Origin: Luscinia megarhynchos
Lineage: Eukaryota; Chordata; Aves; Passeriformes; Turdidae
Assembly (NCBI GenBank): GCA_034336665.1
Contig: CM067570.1
Location: forward strand, 13,127,502-13,191,501
DNA length: 64,000 nucleotides
Direction: 5' to 3'
The translations under genes and the position numbers were made by a program. Below, in pieces: positions 38,291-51,400 of the stretch. Positions within the stretch are counted from its first letter, which is position 1. The number at the start of each line of letters is the position of its first letter. The notes beneath the pieces are model-generated. The model had not been told where the DNA came from, made no database searches, and saw only the letters and a program-made list of their open reading frames with translations.

Positions 38291-40057
38291 CTATATATCA
38301 GGATAGCTTAAACAAGGAAAAAAGTATTGTCCCTTTTCCTGTTTTAATGACATATTAAATGTTTTGCTGCAAAGAGTGTTGAGGCGAGGACAAACCAAAT
38401 TTGAATGTGAAAGAGATCTGAGATCTTTTAGAAAGTAACACCTGCTCTAGGACTTACTCAAGCAAGTTTAAGTTTTTCTGAGAAATTGCCACTCCCCATT
38501 CAGTGCTCACTCCAAATTATTCAATATCCACAGAATTTATTAAAATTTTTCCATGGATTTTGAGGGGCTTTAGAATACTTCCTTCACCCCCTCTCCCAGT
38601 GATGGTTGTTGTGAGTGATTAGGGAAGTACTAATGAAACTCTTCTAATGCTAAAGTTGTTCCCTTCCAAGTGAAGGCATTAGGTATTTTTTACTTGCATA
38701 AAATGAAGACCATCTGAAATATGTTGGTGATTTATACAAAGACCTTTCCCCATTGAAATTGCCTCAAACTGCACTATTTCTCACATTTACATTATCCTTT
38801 TATGTACTGCACTCACTGCAAAACTGTGAGAAAACTCTTTGACCTAAATATACTTACAGGGTAATGTATCTTTCTAAACAACATAGTGATATGTTACACA
38901 AGGCTCCAAAACTAGTTCACATCTGGCTATGCACAATAACTACAGGTCAGACACAGGGTGTGAAATAAGGAAATACAAAAGCTCCAAATATTGCATCATT
39001 ATTTTACAGGGAGGAATTCTCCAGAGACATTTTTCTTTGTAGGTATAACTGGAAATGTCCTATTTTCACTTAGGAAATTTTTTTATCAGTCCTATCCAGC
39101 TTCCACTGACATTATTGACAGTTTTTCTGCTTGCTTCTGTGGGACCTGGGTATTCATTTCACTTTTAAACCCTATGAACACATCCAGCATACATCCTACA
39201 TATCTCAGGTAAGCCCTTTAGCTCTTAGAAATGCAACTCTAATCCAAATTTTGGACCTGACAAGGGGCTCATAGAAGTCATGGTAAAAGTAATTACTGGG
39301 GGATCCAATTCTTTGTTCATGAAGAAAGTGTCAGACAGCTGGTAATCTGTGTTTGACTGGTCTTGATGGAAGAAAATGCAACCTCACATGGCAGCTGGAA
39401 TGAGCAACCTCTTGTATATCCTGCACACAGACCAGACAGCACACAGTAGACACAGAAGCTCCCAGCCTCAGATGATCACAACAGGATAAAAGCAAATCTT
39501 TTTTATGTCACCTCAAGCACCATGGTCTTTATACTCACTTTTGAATTTACCCCCCCCCAAGTCACAACTAGTCATTCTCATGACACTGATTGTAAAAGGA
39601 GTAATTGATTTTGGTAATTTTAAAAAAAACTTTTTTGTCCTTTTGCAAACCATGTCAGTATAATAACCAAGAGATCAACAAAAATATCAATCTGCTGCAG
39701 AGGGAACCCTCTTGCACACTGAGACATCAGCTGAACAGTCATCAAAGGAAAACATACATGCTGAATATTGCAATTACCACATGAAAAAAAAGTCTGCAGA
39801 CAAAGGGTAAACAATGTGATAGTCAAGTTAACCAGGAGAGATGTTTCCTGATCTGAAAAAGTTACTTTAAAAATAATAAAAACTAACATTACACTTATTT
39901 CTGCACTTTATAGCCAAGAAGGACATATTATCAAATTCTGAAATGTGCAAGTTCAAGAAAATACAGGCTCTATCACAGTGCTTCCCAAACCACAGATTTT
40001 AAGTGTTTGAGCCTTGATACTATCAGTATTTGCAAAAAGGGAAAAGCAACATATAAC
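38291..40057. other. AT-rich non-coding DNA
   Basis: No gene or nameable repeat is seen. The 89-codon minus frame at 39620-39889 and the 73-codon frame at 38991-39212 have no motif. A short run of nine C lies near 39551-39558. Confidence 0.5.
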
Positions 40058-40112
40058 ATTTGTGTATGAGGGGAAACTGAGGTGTGCAGTGGTTTTGGCA
40101 TGAGGTCTTTGG
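40058..40112 (-). repeat. MIR-like SINE relic, minus strand
   Basis: The string 'gtatgaggggaaactgaggt' followed by 'gtgcagtggtt' resembles the reverse complement of the MIR core-SINE 3' part, 'gatgaggaaactgaggcaca' then 'gagaggtt'. MIR relics are known in birds as rare old copies. The match is short. Confidence 0.4.
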
Positions 40113-43100
40113 GATATCCTTCCTCTTAGTTCTGCCTTATTTTATTCTGATTCTCCTCAAATTCCATGCACATTGCTTGTTTTACTACACAAAAATGTTC
40201 TTTTCAGCTGAAATATAATAGTATGAGAAAAATTATCACCTTGGCTGACAAAGAAGCAAACATGGAAATCTATAATATTTTTGTTGGAAAGTTAGAGAGT
40301 TAGTTAACCACATAGGACTGAAAAAAACCAAAACCAAAAATAAAAATTTAAAAAACAAACACCTTTTTGTTTATTACCTCTGACTGAATGCTGGTTTTGC
40401 AGATTGATGGCTACCCAGATATACAAAAAGAAAAAAAAAAATCTCCAAAGTGTAATGCAGTCAAAATAATAGGAGAGGGGCAAGGAAAACAGTCACAAAA
40501 AATCCTATTTCTCTTATAACATTTTCCCTCTCTGAAGCCCAAACAAGTTATATGTCTTTTCATTTTGCAGAGTCACAAATCAGATGAATGAAAAAGGATT
40601 AAAAAACAACCATGTGCCCAGAAGCAGATATATCTGCAGTCCAGCTATACTGGCTTGGGAACTACAGAAAACTGAAACTATTGTCATAGCAAAGAAAAAT
40701 CTTCAGAGGCACTGGGATTAGTCCAACAATAAGTGAATGAGAAGTGGGAACAGATAAGGGAAAGCTTTAAATAAAAACAATAACAAGCTAGATTTGTGTC
40801 TGGGTAGGTGCCTCTCTGGTTCCTCTGCTAAATGCTGACTCCAGTCAAGTGTGAGAGCAGACTCCAGATAAGAGTCACAGAGTCTCTGTGGATAAACAGA
40901 TGAAGGCTGTGAAGGGTTTTGGAAGGGTCACAGAATTTTGTATGGTTCATGGAAAGAGGCAGGACTGATAAAACATGTTGATGGCTTATTTAGTGGGTTT
41001 ACAGTCTGCATAAGTTGACATATTGCTGTTTTTCCTACTTGAAAGAGATTACATTAAAAGTGTAGTATATTTGTTTATGTGTACTCATACCATACAAAGT
41101 AATTCAAACTGCACCACACCACTGAAGCCCCATGTTTGTTATTGTGTTGGTGAGGCAGAGATGGTGCTGTAGAACATCATTTTTTCTTAGCATAACACTA
41201 TAATGATTACACTGATTGGCTATAACAGCCCACAAATCTGAAGTCTGAGAACATCAAATTACTCAGCTCTGCTTTCCTTAGTGCAGGTCTGGACTAGAGC
41301 AACTCTGCTGTTAGACTTTAAAGGGTACTGCATGCTTGTAGAGCTCAGGTTCTTCTGAGACCTCTTGAAATTTACTCCAAATGTCAGATGTAAATCTGCT
41401 ATACAATAAAGCCTTGAAGTTAGAAAGCTGCAAAAGTAAAAGGTTTAGAGACCCTGCAAGGGCTTTTTTCCTTTTCTACGTAAATCAATACTCTGAATTC
41501 AACCTCTTTTAGAGAGATACAAATGCAATGCATTACCTAAAGGTGTTTCTTCTTGACAGCTCTTCAATTTTAAAAGCCACAAAGTTGAAAATACTTTTAG
41601 TAATGGAAAATAAGATTTCATTTCAAACCCCCCAATTTATATGAATGTGATAAATTATTTTTTGCTGTTATTTAAGAAATACTGAAATTTCCTCGTCACT
41701 CACAGAACTTATTATTTGATTGGAGATTAAGTTCTGAGTAAAAGTATTTTTAAACCACTTCTCTCTGTTCTTAGTTATATTTTTACTGGAAAAATTATAT
41801 AGGAAAATACTGAAATCTAAATATATTGAACAAACATATTCTGAAAAAAAAAATCTGTTCTGTTCATAGAGAGGTTTTGACAGAAAAATGTTTAATCACA
41901 ACTTTATAATCTATGTCTTTATTCTTCAGTATTTCATTCCCACTCTCCCTTGTTTCTTTATCACTTTATATTTCTGACATATTTTAAGACTCATATGATT
42001 AAATAATTTTAATGAAAACAACTCTGCTCGAGTGTAATTTAGATATTTTAAAATAAGCAGAATCCTCAACAAGTTCAGTTCTGCCTGGTGAGAGAAGTCA
42101 TGTTTCCCACCTCATGAGCACCCTCCAAACACTTTCAGGTGAAAAAACATTAGCCTTTTTCTCCTCTTCACTTTCCACCTTCCAACACTCTTCTCTCTGA
42201 AGTAACATGAGTTACTCCTTCCTGCTGTAACATGAGTCACCTAAACATCATTGCAAGGCAGAGAAAACTTTGGTGAACGTGGAATAGTTTACACTGATGG
42301 GGAATGGCCAGCCAAGTCCCATCAGGTTTGTCAGAAGTTTAGATAAGAATTACAAAAAGCTTGGCTGGTTTCTGGCCACTTGTGCAGGTACCTGCCCATG
42401 ATAAATTTCTTCCTCCACATGAGCTTCATTGCCTCTCCAAACAGCAGTTTGCTGCACCCAGCCAGCTTTTCTTAGGCTGAAAAAGGCTGTGCTTGAAGAG
42501 TCAAAAATATGTACCTGACATGCTGGCAGGGAGCAAGATGGAAACAAATTATTATTTTGCCTTCCAGGGTGGAATATTTTTCTTGGGACTTCTCTAAGAG
42601 AAATACATAATTTTAAAACTGTTACTCAAATTTCAGGGCTTTTCCCCCAGTATTCTCACTGCCAACATATTCTAACATTTTGATGTGTTTTTATTTCTAA
42701 GTTTTACACAATCATGAAAATTCTTGAACTTTGAAACTTGAACTTTGCACATGTGAGAGGAGCAGCTATATAGTTACCCCTCTCAATTTAACTACATTTG
42801 AAAAATTAATCATAAATATGGTTCCTATGAGCCTACTTTGGGATATATTTCCCAAACAAGTAACTGTAGATGTGTCACCTCATATATTGATTTTTATATT
42901 TTCTTATTAGATTATTCATTTTTGCTTACAAAAATTGCATAGAAATACACACAATCCCAGCCATAAAATTATTATCCCTGCCACCCAGCAGTACCATGCT
43001 ATTTACTGTCAGGGCACCATGCAGAGTTGCACATCTGGGCAGCCTGGGGCAGAGGGCAGGATCCTTCTTGCCTTTCTGCAGAGAAACAGATCCCAGGAAT

Positions 43101-46100
43101 GCAGCAGAACCACTGTGGCATGAAAAACACAAAGAAGAGCAAATCAAGCCTTAAAGCTACTAGAAGCTGTGGATTCTTCCAACATGCAAAGTCCTCCTGC
43201 TACTCAGAATCTTTTCAGTGCCTCACCTTTCAAATCGAGTCAGCAAATAGCGTTTGATTTCAGAATTATTTCTGTTTGCTCACACTTGTAATAGTCTTAA
43301 GAAGGCTTTCAAGGGGATTGATAAATAATGTTCCCAGTTTAGAGTTAAAATTTCCATGCATATTCAATGTTTTTTTCTGCCTTTTAGTAGCTAAATGCAG
43401 AAGTCAAGATACATGGCCTTTTATTACCATATTCAGCCTAAATTTTCTATGTTTATTTATATCCTGTAGTTCTGGAGAAGACTGATATAACAACCTGAAC
43501 CTCACAAGCTTTTTTTGATCCACTTGTATGAGCTATAAATCATAAAGCTTGTACTGAAGATTGACTGCTTGTCAAGGACAAGGACATAGAAACAAACCCA
43601 AAAGAAAGCCAAAACAAACTTAAATGTATAGAAAGAGTTTTGAAGTCAAAAATTATGTGCCTTTTTGTTATACTGTTAAAAGGAAGATAGAGATGGATTC
43701 ATCAGAACAAAAACCAGCTGCAACAAGGGTTTCTAGCAACTGACATCAGAAGTCCTAGCACAAAAAAACATGACTTTTTTACCACAGTCTAATTGTTCCC
43801 TGGTGCTTATATGTGGTTATTTGACAAAGTGACTAATTTTTGAGGTTCTTTCAAGTTAAACACAATCATTGCATAAAAAGAGTATCTATGGGAAAAAAAA
43901 AAGAAGAAATAACCATATGCAAATGGAATAAGAATGGTAAATTGCTATTCATTATTTCTTTTCTGAGTGATTGGGGTTTTTCGGTGTGTGTGGGTTTTTT
44001 TTTCTAATTAGCAATATTTTTTTACTTTTTAAGTTAACTGAGCTATTTGTTGGTAAATTGGATTTTATTCTTTTTCCAAACAAAGAGAACAGCATCACAT
44101 TTCTTCCTGGCTTTCAAAATATTTGAAGTTTTAAGCTCAGCAACATTAAACCAGTTAACACTTCTGCCTTGGCTTTCCTTTTTTTCACTGTTTTTCAAAT
44201 AGATTTAATTTCCTGTGATTTTGGAGAAAAGACAGAAAAAGTGACACAAATGCAAATTGAAGACTGAAGTGATAAAAAAAAATCAATAAAAATCAAACTA
44301 GACTTTTATTGCTATTAAAAGAACCCTCACATTTCTTTGATTTCTCATAATCTCTTGGGATCTGGAAACTTTTACAAGATTTTAGGGTAGACACAATGGC
44401 TGCTTCTTCATACATTTTTTTAAAGAACCCTTGATATATGTGGTGACACACGGCTGAAACCATTGAGAGCAGAATATCAAATAGCTTGAATAATAGTTTA
44501 ACTGAGATTTTAGTCAGTAGAAGAGCTACAGTGCTGGGGGTTGTTAGCAACACCTAACACCAAAGATTTTTAGGTTCAGAGGCCTTTTCTGTGGTCTCTT
44601 TTTGCCTACATGGTGAGAAATGCAGATATGTTGATGTCTCATTCTCTTAGGTCTTTTGAAAATTAATATTTTATTTCGGAATCTCCCCTACTTAACCACA
44701 AACAATTTCTTTCTCATTTTTTAATGTTTACTCCTAAAAATCTTCTGAATTTTAATGTTTTTTAAACATTATTTTCTACAATGGAGAAGAAATGTCTTAA
44801 TGCATAAAATCCTACAGATTATTAAGATTCCAAAGCAAGATTAGAGAGCACTTGAGTGATACACTGATACACACTTCCCCCTGATACCTGTCAGATATGT
44901 AGAGATTACCAGGGATCTTCCCTCCCACTCCCTTAACAAGCCCTTAAGAACCTGGATTTATTGTGACATGCTTCTATCATCTTTTCATCTTAAGGCTCTG
45001 TGATTCAACTCTTCTAGTTCTTCTGTGCAAAACCTTAATGGTTTAGCCCTTGCAGTCACTGAGCTCATTGCATACTGCCAGAGGAAGGTGAGATGGAAAG
45101 GGTTTCTACCTCATTACTATGTGGAATACTGGATGGCAAAATATTCCTTTAAAACCTCTGCTTAATGTAATCACAAATTTACTCAAAATCTCTTGAAACT
45201 AATTCAAGTGAGAGATGTCACAAGCTGAAATGTCATTTGTCACAAGTTAATGCCATGCTATTTCTGGAGAAAACAAATTTAGTAAATGGCCTGATTAAAA
45301 AGGATTTTGAGAATGTAAATAAATGAAGTTCAAAGAAATCAGCAATGTGTTTTATATACAGGCAGTGAGATTTCTCTAGGGCAGGAAGAAAAGGTATCAG
45401 CCACATGGAGAACAAAACCAGAACAGATATTCTGTGTTTGCAGCCCTGTTTCCAAGCTGGCACCCAGGCCAAGAGATTGCAGAGAATCATCATAACAACC
45501 TCAAGACACAGATCACACTGTATTTGGTGCCAACTGACAGAAAAAAGCCATTATTTTCAGCCTTCAAAAGAAATTTTCTTCAAGCAAAGAAAGAGTATGA
45601 GGTGCACCTGAACAGACTAATTCATTCTCTAGACCTGCTCTTTTCAAAACAGATCTACATTTCAGATATCTGCAGAAATGGCCAGCAAATCTCATGGAAA
45701 CCATGGTAGCAAAATCCCAAGAGGAAACGAGCCAGCAAGGGAGTTCCAAAGGCTGCTTTTCCTCACAGCCAAATAAATCAAAATTAATTTTTCTCGGGGG
45801 GATGGACTACATTTGAGAACCAGGTTGTTTGAGGATAAATAGTTTTTTGAATGTTTTTGCTTCTACAGTACCTTTCTTCGTGATAGAGATACCCACTTTC
45901 ACTGAACAATTTTTGTTTCCTAACATTTTCATAAAGAAAAGAAAATCAGGGATATGTCAACAAAAACCTAATTATAATTTTCCTATGGTCCTCTCCAGGG
46001 AAGAAAAAAAAGTCATCTAGTTTTAACTTCAAGTTGCAATGCTTTTATTCCTGTTGTGAAGAACCCAGGTTGCTTGTGGCTGCAGACAAAATTCCACTCA

Positions 46101-47184
46101 AAGGAACTGACCAAGAGCTTGCAATAGCAAGCAGCAGAATTTCACCAACTCCAGCTCATAAAAATCTGGCAAAGTTCTTATGATAGCAGTGGAATTGACA
46201 AGTTTAAATTATTTCTATGAAAGTTGCTTTATGGATCCGCAGGGGGAAGATATCTGCCCACATCACTTCCCACAGAACAGATTTCAATGAATTCCCAATA
46301 GTGTGTCTGATAAATTTTACCTTTTATTCTTGCTTATCACTGGGGAGGATAGAGTTCCTCAAACATATCCATTATTCAGATTTCTACATTGATTTTTTTT
46401 GTTTCAGATACTAAGCCTAGGGATTATTATGAGCCATTTGTGCTATGCTATCATTTTGTTACAAGGGTCAGGGAAATCACATAGTAATATTTACACTCTC
46501 CTCCTTGGGGACTACCTTAAAATCCACCACCACATGCATGGATCTGAAATTCTCTTTTTGTGATTGCTCATGCTAGCAAAACTTGAATGGTGTGCTGTTA
46601 CTGGGTGAGGTGTTACTACAAGGTGAAATTCCTGTTGATAGTAGGACAGTGAAGTTCCTTAAACACTTGAGGCATATTCTGTCTCTAGAAGAAAAAGATT
46701 CATGGTTCCTGTCCCCGAAAGATTTAGAATCATGGCACATATTTTGATCCTATCTGAGCTTAGGGCAAGCAGTACCACAGCCTAGGTTTGTACAATCACA
46801 CCTGCAATGATTAGTAGAGATACTCAGATTTTGACTTGAATTATGAATGAGTGTGGATTTTTCTTCACCCAGCTTTGTTCTACCTAACACAATCAGTAAG
46901 TTCCCAAATATCCAATGAACACAAGATAAAATTCTCAGACCATGGCAACAGTGATGGTATTAATTGTTTCCATTTAGCAGGCACGCAGCTCCATCTTGGA
47001 GCAGGAGGAGATGCTGCAACCCTCCTCATCCTGCCATTGGGTGAAATCTGGTTTTGTTGCTGCTTCTATTACAGAATGATGAGAGAAAGGCAGAGAATGA
47101 CTAGAAGGGAATGGCTGCTGGCTGGCTTCCTTCACTGGAAAAGTACCAAGGGCTATTACATTAGGTAAGTGTTTGATAGAGGGT
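40113..47184. other. AT-rich non-coding DNA, no recognised gene
   Basis: The stretch holds an A-rich tract with C interruptions at 40321-40363 and many short A/T runs. Frames of 60-91 codons at 42350-43485, 44293-44553 and 45233-45749 overlap on both strands and show no domain. I see no transposon I can name. Confidence 0.5.
40321..40363. repeat. A-rich low-complexity tract
   Basis: A runs are interrupted by CC and T. Confidence 0.7.
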
Positions 47185-47380
47185 TGATCTTCAGAGAAGA
47201 ATAAATAATAATACCAAATAAACAATGATACCAAAATAACATAACACCAAAGGAGAAGGAAAACAAAAAATCTACTAAATTATGAAAATTCACTAAAATT
47301 GCTGCCACAGGAAGCTGGAGGCAGAAAGCAATACCAACATCTTCAAAATAAATAAAATAGTTTGTGGCAAAGAGCTCTGT
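47185..47380. other. A-rich stretch bordering the GC-rich block
   Basis: The plus strand is strongly A-rich with repeated AATAATAATACC-like and AACAA patterns. It is similar in style to the A-rich part of the avian LTR at 28.6-28.7 kb, though not clearly homologous. Confidence 0.3.
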
Positions 47381-47800
47381 ACAGACCCTGAAGGGGATAG
47401 GCAAGGATGTGCAGCCTCACATAGCTGTGCAGTGAGTGCACCGGCAGGGAAGCAGCAGGAGAAGCACAGACAGAGCAGAACAGAGCAGTGCCAGGCTCCA
47501 CAGGCACCCCAGAGCCAGGCAGGGCAGCCCCTTGGTCTGACAGCACACCACTGCTCCCTCCAGGGCTGGGCTCTTTCCCAGCTCCTTGGCAGATCTGCAG
47601 CTCCCATCGAGGTCTCCTGGTCTGGAACCAGCCTGTCAGGGGACACAGGGGTTTCCCTGAGCACTGCTGGGCACCAGAGACAGCTGCTCTGCCTTGGCAC
47701 TGGCCATGGCATTACTCACTCTGCATTCACACCCTGCTCTCCCCAGATTAATCAGCTCCTGCAGCTGACATCCCTGGGCTGCTGCACTGAGCAGCAAAGC
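47381..47800. other. GC-rich block of unknown origin
   Basis: This is the most GC-rich part of the window, with open frames on both strands (147 and 87 codons on plus, 139 and 67 on minus). Overlap of several frames in opposite directions is what GC-rich DNA with few stop codons produces by chance, and none of the translations shows a known domain. The sequence is rich in CAG, CTG and CAGG words and poor in CpG apart from a few, so it is not a typical CpG island. It could be part of an unrecognised LTR, a retrocopy, or just a local GC peak. Confidence 0.35.
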
Positions 47801-48442
47801 TATTTGCTTTTTTCTATTTCTTTGGAAAAAGCTCCATCAATGTGGTCTTGCCTAGGGTGCCTTCCTATAACATAACTGATTCCTCCCTGCCTTGTGAATT
47901 ACCCCTGTATGTTTATGCCACTAGCAAATTTTAGAAATTATGTATATGATGCTGATGTTCTTTCCTTTGGATAGAAGTTAGGTGAGATTTCCCAGCTCCT
48001 GGTGGAGTCAGGAAGTGACAGGTATGGTTCATTCCCTCCCAAACACCCTGCCCCATGGGACAGGTGGAGTGTACTTCTAAATATCCCAGCATATACTGGG
48101 AAATATAAAGTGTCCTGATGGGACACAAGGAAATCTGAGCATCAGATAAATTAAAGTCACATCATGTTACCTTTCACATGAATCTGACCACTGCGAATTT
48201 AATGAAATATACTCTGAGTTTAGCAACTAAAGGGACACTGGTTTGAAACATCTTTTGTCCTTGCTCCCAGCCCTGCCCACAGCTGCCTACACTTCTTACT
48301 CTTATCCAAAAAAGGACCTGGATGTATCAATGAAAGAGGACTGGTGACCACAGCACTCAGGATAGGCATAACAGGCTGACTCTTGGTAGTTTTTGGATGT
48401 GTTTCCTCAGCAACTGAAAATTGCAGAAACATTTATTTAATG

Positions 48443-48483
48443 AATAAACTGAGGATTAGCCTCAAAAAAAAAAAAAAAAAAAA
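48443..48483 (+). other. AATAAA followed by 20-A tract (retrocopy-like end)
   Basis: The hexamer AATAAA at 48443-48448 is followed 15 bases later by an uninterrupted run of 20 A at 48464-48483. This is the layout of the 3' end of a reverse-transcribed, polyadenylated RNA. I could not find a matching target-site duplication upstream; a weak match of 'aaagttct' exists near 46166. No parent gene is recognised, so the reading as a retrocopy is tentative. Confidence 0.4.
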
Positions 48484-51400
48484 GTTCTATACATTTTTCA
48501 GGAAAGATTTAAATAAGTTTCTTAAGATATATTCATAAACCTTTTAAGTCACATCACCCAATTCTCACAAATTCATGTGGGCTTAAACTTTTTCTCAAAA
48601 TGTCATTGTAAGCAAATATTTCAGTTTTAATGCAGAGAGCAATTATTTTTGAAAAAAAGCTCCATTATGCTGATTCCTGATTCCTTACTATTCAAACAAG
48701 AGAAACAAAGCCTTGAAGTTAGAGAATGGAATGCAAAGAGCTCGAGTGTTGAATCTCAGAGCTCAGTAAATATCATCCCTAAAGAAGTGATATACAGCCA
48801 GTGAATCAGCCTTGCTTTTCCATTTTCCCTCAAACTTCATGCTTCAATGTCCCTAATTATCTCATACTGAATAACTTTGAGAAAATGTCAATCTGTACAC
48901 CAGAAGTCCACAAATAGAAGGGAGAATAAAGTCTCATTTTCAAAAAAACAAAAAAAATGTTATACATTGTACCAAGCTCTGCAAGACAGCTAATACCAAA
49001 TGCAGCAGAGAGAATTCAAGCTTTTGTGGAACAATAGGGAAATAGGGGTAAAACTGTATTTAACTATATTTATATTCACAGCCTCCCACAATGTGGGAGA
49101 AATAATGGCCTGTGATCAGGAGAGTAGGCACTGATATCATGGCCTCTTGTTCTCCTGCTCCAGGTAGGACAAATAGCAGGCACTGAACACAGCTTGGGCA
49201 GGCATAATTTTAGTGCTGCAGACAATGAACCACAACCCAATCTTAGAGACCCTCCTGCAGACCCTGGCCCACTGCTGGGCTGGGGAGCAGGTGCCCAATG
49301 TATCTGCAAGAGCTTTCTGTTGGGAAAGCTGCACACATCATTCCCACACTACTCCATCAGCCCATGATTAAGTGTAAATGGCTATAAACACCCCAGAAGT
49401 TTACAATATATCAAATTGTCTAAATTCTCTGTGGTTAGGCATGAGTGGGATTCTATTAATATTTTAAATCACACAGGAAAGCATAAAACAGACTTATGCA
49501 CACCCTCTTTAGAACTGAGGGCCCCTGGGGCAGAGGGATAATTCTTGCAAGGTGTAAGAGTGCCTACAGGACTGATTTTCTAGTATACAGCTGTTCTTGT
49601 ATGAAAGGATCCTGCAGCTTAAAACCAGCAAGATATTTCCCATCATGTTCCCCTTCCTTTTTGCCCGTGAGTAGTTTGATGGAAAACATCACCAGTAAAC
49701 AAGGAAATGTGAATAGGGAAACATCTTCAGTAGTTCAGACCAAAGCCTTGTAGCCAGTCTCCATGATGGTTAAGATGTCATAACTAGTGAAGAATATAGA
49801 ACTAGACCACACATGCTCCTTAACCTCCAGCCATTTTCAGCTCAGAGATCTTCTAGAGATGATTTGTTTTGGGCCTGATTGAAAGGAAACCTCTCCAACT
49901 CTAGAAACCAAGATTATGGCTAGAATGAAAACTAACAAAGCTGATGTGGTTCAAAGCTTTCAAATATCATCAGAATGGCCTGTTACAGTGATGCCCATAA
50001 ATAAGTGTTTCAAGGTCTTAATTGGAAAGTCCACTGACCCAAAGGAAAAACCCTAGAAGGCGACAGCTGAAAAAAACCCCAAAACAAAAATCAAAACCAA
50101 ACATCAAAACCAAAGCCAAACAAACAAGCTAGTCTTAAACTCTCAATATATGACTTTAAATGGGTCAACATAAGTATATGTAAAGCTGTGCTCTACCTAG
50201 TGGAGCCATGCATTAGAGGATAGCCAAAAAATCTTGCTCATTCCCCTGTGAATATTCATCCATAAAATAAATGCATTTGCTGTCTGGAAACAGTGCTCTG
50301 TCCCCATGGTCTTGCAAGATTAGCAATAAAACTAATTCTGTTTAATTTCTGCAGCTGCTGCTCTGTCTTGGGGAAGGGGTTCTGCTTGCTGTCGAGGCTG
50401 CAGTTACAAAGTCTTTATCTCTAAGAGATACTTTTATTATTTTTATTTTTTCTTTAAATGTCAGCACACTTGCCAAAAGGCATTACAGTTGCAGAAAAAC
50501 TCATCTTTAATATCTGCATCTTATTCCTAAAACAGTTTAGCTTTTTATTGCCACTGTTTATAGAAAGCCTACAGTAATATAAATGGCATTCATAAAAGTT
50601 GCCAGGTTTTTAGCAGCACGCTGTGCCTTCGCAGCAGTTACAACAATTCTGCTGCCACAAAATAGTATCCAATTGCAGTATCTACTGGCAGAAGCACAAA
50701 TTGTTCTCTTAGGTTGGACATTGCTGGAATAAGATCACATTTGCTAACACCTTTTTTGTTGTTGTTTTCTGGTTTTTGGCAGGATGAAATGTTTCTCTTT
50801 CTTTTGCCACATAAAAAGGAATGATCAGGGAGTTGTTTGGGTTTGTGCCCTGTTAAGAGAATTATTTTTTTCTTCTTATGATATGAGGCTTAACTGGACT
50901 TCCCTGTTTGATGCTTGTATTAGAAATTCAGTTTCCTACATCAGTATTTCTCTGTGGAAGGTATGTAATGTGTGTAGAGAAATCTGAACTTCTCTCGTTA
51001 CATGGTGCCAAGGCTTTGGACAAAAAGTATTTGCTCTCAAGCACTCTAAGAGGCTGCCTCTAAATCAGGATTAAGCCATTTTCTCTATAAGACAAACCAT
51101 ATCCAAAGCAGCTACAGCTCTGCAAAAGTGAGGTGAGAGAGGAGCACTAATAAATCCCTGTCCCATAAGCAAATGCATAGACTAGAGCTGAACATCAGCT
51201 TTGACCTGGAGAATGCACTTCACCGTGTATGTTATGAAACCGCAGCCACACATCCAAAATTTGGAAAACTTCCCTTTGCCAGTGCTGAATAAAGACCATC
51301 TCCCTTGCCTGTCTCATGCCCAGTACTCATTTGTTTCTAAGCAGTACATTGTGGTTACTCATGTGTATTCAGTGAATTCATAACTGAGTCCATGACACAA

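Noticed and set aside
47293..47875. Overlapping 139- and 147-codon frames in the GC-rich block
   Set aside because: Frames are open on both strands because stop codons are rare in GC-rich DNA. Neither translation shows a known domain.
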